A model generated the notes under the pieces. The model worked only from the letters and a program-made list of their open reading frames with translations, made no database searches and had not been told where the DNA came from. The translations under genes were made by a program, and so were the position numbers. From Candidatus Poseidoniaceae archaeon (GTDB taxonomy: Archaea > Thermoplasmatota > Poseidoniia > Poseidoniales > Poseidoniaceae): 8,247 bases of DNA. Each line of letters opens with the position of its first letter. Positions within the stretch are counted from its first letter, which is position 1. This document shows positions 7,401 through 8,247 of the stretch, piece by piece. Where the stretch lies: positions 1-8,247 of the forward strand of contig JAKMFY010000148.1 in assembly GCA_022425185.1 (NCBI GenBank), given 5' to 3'.

Positions 7401-8247
7401 TGCTAGTTGATACAGAAGCGTATTCTTCGACGAGGTCAGAGGTGTACCAGTAATCTCCAAATGTGTAGTGAGATATGGAGTTTACAATTTCTTCACTAAC
7501 ATCTGCATTATTACTGAAGGTACTGTTAGCAGCTTGTTCGCTGTTAAAGTCTCCGTTGAAACAGTTGTCACTAAAGGTACTGTCGCAAGGAATGATTTCG
7601 CCACCAGACCATACACGATAGTGGAGGCCAAGGGACTCGTCGGGAATTCCGTTGGAATTCAGAGGGGTTCCTCGAGCCATGTACGTGTCACCCTTGCTCT
7701 TGAAGACCTCATAAGAGTGGTCAGCAACAACATCTGCCATCTGATCAATATCTTTTCCGGTGTGAATCAAGATGAGGTTGAGTTCATCCATTTGAGCCGG
7801 ATCCAAGTATTTTGAAAGTTGAGATTCAAATCCAGAAGTAAAGGCGCGCTCTCCGTTGTTCTGGTTGATGTTGTAGCTAATATCTCCGTTAGCAAGGTGT
7901 TGAATAAACATTGCAACCAAATCGGTTTGACTTCTTGCCAGAAGCATGTTACCTGAAGCAGGAATACCAGTCTGGAAGTTATCAGAAACGGATGGGTGCT
8001 CGCCGGTATTCAATGCTTGGAATCCATAATCCCACCAAGACACAAACGCAGGTCTGTTTGAATAAGACTCGTTCGTATCTTGTTCAGCCAACCAGTCGAA
8101 AGCATCATTCCAATATTGGCCATTGAATCCACTTCCGAACGATCCCATGTAGGAACGACCGCCAAAGGCTTCATAGTCACGGCTATCGAGAAGGGAAACT
8201 CCAAGATCATCCCAACGCATAATGTCAGGTACTGTGTAGTAGAAGTC
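1405..8247 (-). CDS. Giant STT3/AglB-type oligosaccharyltransferase fused to Ig-like surface tail (5' partial)
   Basis: Probable dolichyl-phosphooligosaccharide--protein glycosyltransferase, the enzyme that moves a lipid-linked glycan onto Asn of N-X-S/T sites outside the membrane. The frame stays open through the right edge (nine further codons, DFYYTVPDI), so the Met at 8220 is internal. The multispanning N-terminal half expected of this family lies outside the window. Seen: YWNDAFDWL (36-44) then WWDYG (62-66), the family's active-site signature; EIRYFAVDDKLYP (328-340) and DVKIMKYYSGAEIKGTV (514-530), both typical of archaeal members. After that come a carboxypeptidase-regulatory-like module (about 525-597), a Gly-rich region (about 670-880), a row of Ig-like modules (about 918-1866), a NEW3-like domain (about 2013-2118), a CARDB-like domain (about 2119-2225), and a membrane segment (2241-2258) with a short basic tail. 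Family members are usually below about 1000 residues, so the tail is exceptional. The stop is TGA at 1405-1407. The enzyme assignment is strong; the tail's role is unknown. Confidence 0.9.
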   Translation of the reverse strand, partial: DFYYTVPDIMRWDDLGVSLLDSRDYEAFGGRSYMGSFGSGFNGQYWNDAFDWLAEQDTNESYSNRPAFVSWWDYGFQALNTGEHPSVSDNFQTGIPASGNMLLARSQTDLVAMFIQHLANGDISYNINQNNGERAFTSGFESQLSKYLDPAQMDELNLILIHTGKDIDQMADVVADHSYEVFKSKGDTYMARGTPLNSNGIPDESLGLHYRVWSGGEIIPCDSTFSDNCFNGDFNSEQAANSTFSNNADVSEEIVNSISHYTFGDYWYTSDLVEEYASVSTSIHRANSHIAMTVQLLTNGLAEDEIIDLYNDIINLDGYDVQDYEGAPGETITRNHEIRYFAVDDKLYPRAGRYNSEAGYNGGRPLGIFGAPTILSGQDFNTFTSEVYETVRGDDPVRELSREEVDAAMLKDVLDQQSGAEIDPLQVEDIRVDHLPEFFDTMLARSYVGYGASTLGADAGSTNPQPKQQLLSRDVGTSFLQQAYPLPGAMMNHFVIANWYSPNETSIFLNQAQTGVDINANADVKIMKYYSGAEIKGTVYMEDEEIGLPNTRILIERDAFSGEDAIDGDDDTYWIPIGFTDADENGDWSFTAPAGRIRVSAFAGIYDDTEAIQKIQSGEHQSGLVDLLTDVNTDREIYAITSVLGQVANMTWLGESTLNITGEQADRKEDVTQEMNIEVEGSGVSGAVEWTGFGEFAGEPLVETDFILRNIWSMTENYTLTTTNGSFDSEESRILQGTGEVTFSDVGTFTSEGVALAYNFTGNFTREIGNDRVYSGNGTWVGIGTLEASWLSHDNSSLPCGENETMPVNASLCVLSTGTEFSTYLLDGEVQANGRFTSEGVSSLKKELIGETFEGTGAFEGIGTLSGTGLFIGPGFFSGDIVSPGSFYMTGILPGVYNMLAVMPNGREILLPDPVTVGLEPTYDLAMTVPASQISDTLSTMEGDVLANQNLTLIDVELGEEFKIPLTSGEDGNVSYGPITSGLYYLRVDLDEDGFYEMNQTIQVFDEPVNITFDLGVPQMYDVEITLNGPAGFDVSNRSVNITDPLGLLPLTLVSDENGVIMIELPVGEWEVSDNTDEDYILVEEFTILDTDLTLDMTYSTSVWVNGSIDAPNSAGFTYEEWLALPDEQKLYENASSVPVRFHGNNLEFVTVTDQFGEFSQRLPAGMTFNINAASSVSAYSAGGLVTVVEGMAPLDAMILAPTVDVIGSVYLFENGTAWNQDIPQYEPVEIHATSEDGVVWKTLTDGSGVFQTQLLNGTWSFAIPDVAYNANTVSDYSVIVADGMNPLPVELITNPSNSTVTLNVFTDLGDSVFENGTAIRPDIQLIPVSQIGVQVNLTSADYTEDGIVEAILSPGIYAIQTNDLDAADPNASDASLELNGVLDVIAIGLSGPEEAVLVPIVDEWRVTGAITWMNGSAMVENILLASADGTGYVPLNVDANGTFAEYVPTGDYVIVAAPMLNGDGVMESLRMPITVDADVSQRIDLELSMVETVEVTLTLIESGTNQTLSGKEVVLVSHDGFGNITMNPTDADGNATQLLMPGTWSLFMNETAAQRVWTLDTSDAPQAFMENTSLGMLYADLEVEIGGKAYWDVDEDDIGDANEGVEGANVTIQGGTIDTVILTDENGVWSLYVPILENYTVSIAKDGFGVVSYDDNNSGFYIVEGEPISQDIEMAAAQVTITGSVTDILDSARLDGASIVLYGTAENQAEMVSVSGTYEADELTFSESVEPGQWVVVVSEADAPFNGGGIAVGILEAAVQDGGTIDLVMSKGGWIDINTQFTSFNLQPFNAGTDNSESPVDTVVEVEVDLGEGQVWHLPLNSDGTLEVLLPSGSASFSSEFSTLQRNLVMNYTSGISMDNGDEGRTSLMLSYNRKTNSDLTLGVDNVLNVTGLTNENRDMVATIMSTDDANYSNIEFEVIATYEGTEIMDTFAVSGSVTVSPDQDDWSLEFYNGSAWVDSIDLSLGIGDVDANATMNGTVLARISLPSVEDAWHLENGHSLNVRFMADTGDMTEVSVNVAVPQYFEFNTTDVTETVGVSPAGSTSAGLTINNNGNGDDSFTYEVLDNLPDGWTVAPMNGVTTIAKDNMRDLVFTISSDSSFESGEVLMTVRITSEDGESQDVEITIESARISLSFDDDKTLSRSNNYADVDPNNVVIVIENTGLRTANEVTVYLTPKTSGEEYNLTLSVAALSTQDFSFSLPAASQGIERFDVRAEVSGDDANFTTSTPNEDFGIEYVVQGSEDEDSSIILIAIIALTFIILYFGIKAARTRSGSGSRF
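1447..1500 (-). other. C-terminal transmembrane anchor of the giant protein
   Basis: Residues 2241-2258 are uninterrupted hydrophobic (IILIAIIALTFIILYFGI). They are preceded by an acidic Ser-rich stretch (GSEDEDSS) and followed by KAARTRSGSGSRF. Acidic outside and basic inside fits an outside-to-inside final span. With the expected N-terminal membrane domain, the protein would be tethered to the membrane at both ends. No PGF or other known archaeosortase recognition motif precedes the span. Confidence 0.85.
1867..2184 (-). other. NEW3-like beta-sandwich domain near the C-terminus
   Basis: Residues about 2013-2118 show the pattern of the NPCBM-associated NEW3 family: a strand with AGSTSAGLTINNNGNGDDSF, then LPDGWTVAP, then strands ending in VRITSEDG. 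Such domains are common in archaeal surface proteins as beta-sandwich spacers or binding modules. The next about 105 residues (2119-2225) contain VVIVIENTGLRTANEVTVYL, typical of CARDB-like adhesion or spacer domains. Both assignments are by eye. Confidence 0.6.
2926..5469 (-). repeat. Regular array of about nine Ig-like (carboxypeptidase-regulatory/Cna-B-like) modules
   Basis: Residues about 918-1765 are divergent protein-level repeats. Each has a strand, then a turn of the form T/S-D-x-x-G, then a hydrophobic strand ending in L-P-x-G-x-Y/W, as in carboxypeptidase-regulatory-like and Cna-B-like folds. Turn glycines lie at residues 963, 1050, 1148, 1240, 1338, 1433, 1525 and 1619, spaced 87 to 98 residues; a further one at 1816 is two periods on, so the intervening module (about 1668-1765) has lost the turn. 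No obvious identity between modules remains at the DNA level, so the array is old rather than recently amplified. One module (from residue 1578) resembles SdrD B-type domains. Likely role: a rigid extracellular stalk. Confidence 0.7.
3406..3489 (-). other. SdrD B-like segment with an acidic calcium-type loop
   Basis: Residues 1578-1605 read GGKAYWDVDEDDIGDANEG followed by VEGANVTIQ. The acidic loop DVDEDDIGDANE (1584-1595) has Asp at positions 1, 3, 5 and 9 and Glu at 12, like an EF-hand-type or SdrD B-type calcium loop. It is followed by the module's next beta strand. Calcium binding is inferred from the pattern alone. Confidence 0.5.
5581..6042 (-). repeat. Gly/Thr-rich short beta-repeat region of the giant protein
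   Basis: Residues about 727-880 contain many short segments with glycine every few residues alternating with hydrophobic ones: QGTGEVTFSDVGTF, SGNGTWVGIGTL, FEGTGAFEGIGTLSGTG and FIGPGFFSGD. The strictest run is residues 838-877 (5590-5709). The spacing suggests short beta strands, for example a small solenoid or sheet, unlike the Ig-like modules on either side. No named family is recognised. Two cysteines (C791, C804) flank a loop with two sequons inside this region. Confidence 0.6.
6682..8247 (-). other. Extracytoplasmic globular domain of the oligosaccharyltransferase
   Basis: Encodes roughly residues 1-513 plus the nine residues upstream, matching the globular C-terminal domain that follows the last membrane span in STT3/AglB. 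It contains WWDYG (62-66), the YFAVDDKLYP segment (331-340) and EFFDTMLARSYVGYG (428-442), which resembles the conserved F-x-x-x-M-x-R-x-Y-x-G stretch of archaeal members. It holds a close cysteine pair (C212 and C220) and only two sequons (N50, N232; a third, N494, is at its end). No transmembrane helix is visible in this part, as expected for an external domain. Confidence 0.75.
8023..8037 (-). other. WWDYG catalytic-domain signature of the oligosaccharyltransferase
   Basis: Codons TGG TGG GAT TAT GGA read on the minus strand. In STT3, AglB and PglB this motif binds the Ser/Thr of the acceptor sequon. It sits in the expected context: preceded by a helix resembling the family's W-x-D-A-x-x-W-L segment, and followed by a stretch (EHPSVSDN) like the conserved part downstream of the motif. 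The second family motif (DK- or MI-type) could not be placed by eye. Confidence 0.88.

Overview
The window looks like part of a marine planktonic archaeal chromosome, most plausibly a Thermoplasmatota lineage such as Marine Group II (Poseidoniales). This is inference from three things: an archaeal-type STT3/AglB oligosaccharyltransferase domain, a very large acidic exported tail built of Ig-like modules, and a membrane-anchored subtilase beside it. GC is moderate in the genes and clearly lower in the left flank. No RNA genes, CRISPR array, insertion sequence or phage genes were seen.

Layout: only two genes can be supported, both on the minus strand, and together they fill nearly the whole window. 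The upstream gene (1405 to beyond 8247) is cut by the right edge and encodes at least 2280 residues. Its visible N-terminal part is the external catalytic domain of an oligosaccharyltransferase, with the WWDYG signature at 8023-8037. It is followed by about 1700 residues of beta-rich, sequon-rich modules, then NEW3/CARDB-like domains and a C-terminal transmembrane anchor. After a 54-base gap comes a complete 401-residue subtilisin-family serine protease (145-1350) with an N-terminal signal anchor. A palindromic hairpin followed by six Ts (104-130, minus strand) ends the cluster, and an AT-rich flank (1-103) of uncertain content follows.

Reading it together: the pair probably forms a co-transcribed cell-surface module. 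One protein transfers glycans to asparagines outside the membrane and carries a long tail with 43 hand-counted N-X-S/T sequons. The other is a surface protease that could mature or turn over surface proteins. The most unusual feature is the oligosaccharyltransferase-tail fusion: the catalytic region is nearly free of sequons while the tail is loaded with them, which suggests an enzyme that may glycosylate its own surface stalk. Residue numbers for the large protein count from the methionine codon at 8218-8220, which is internal and not the true start.
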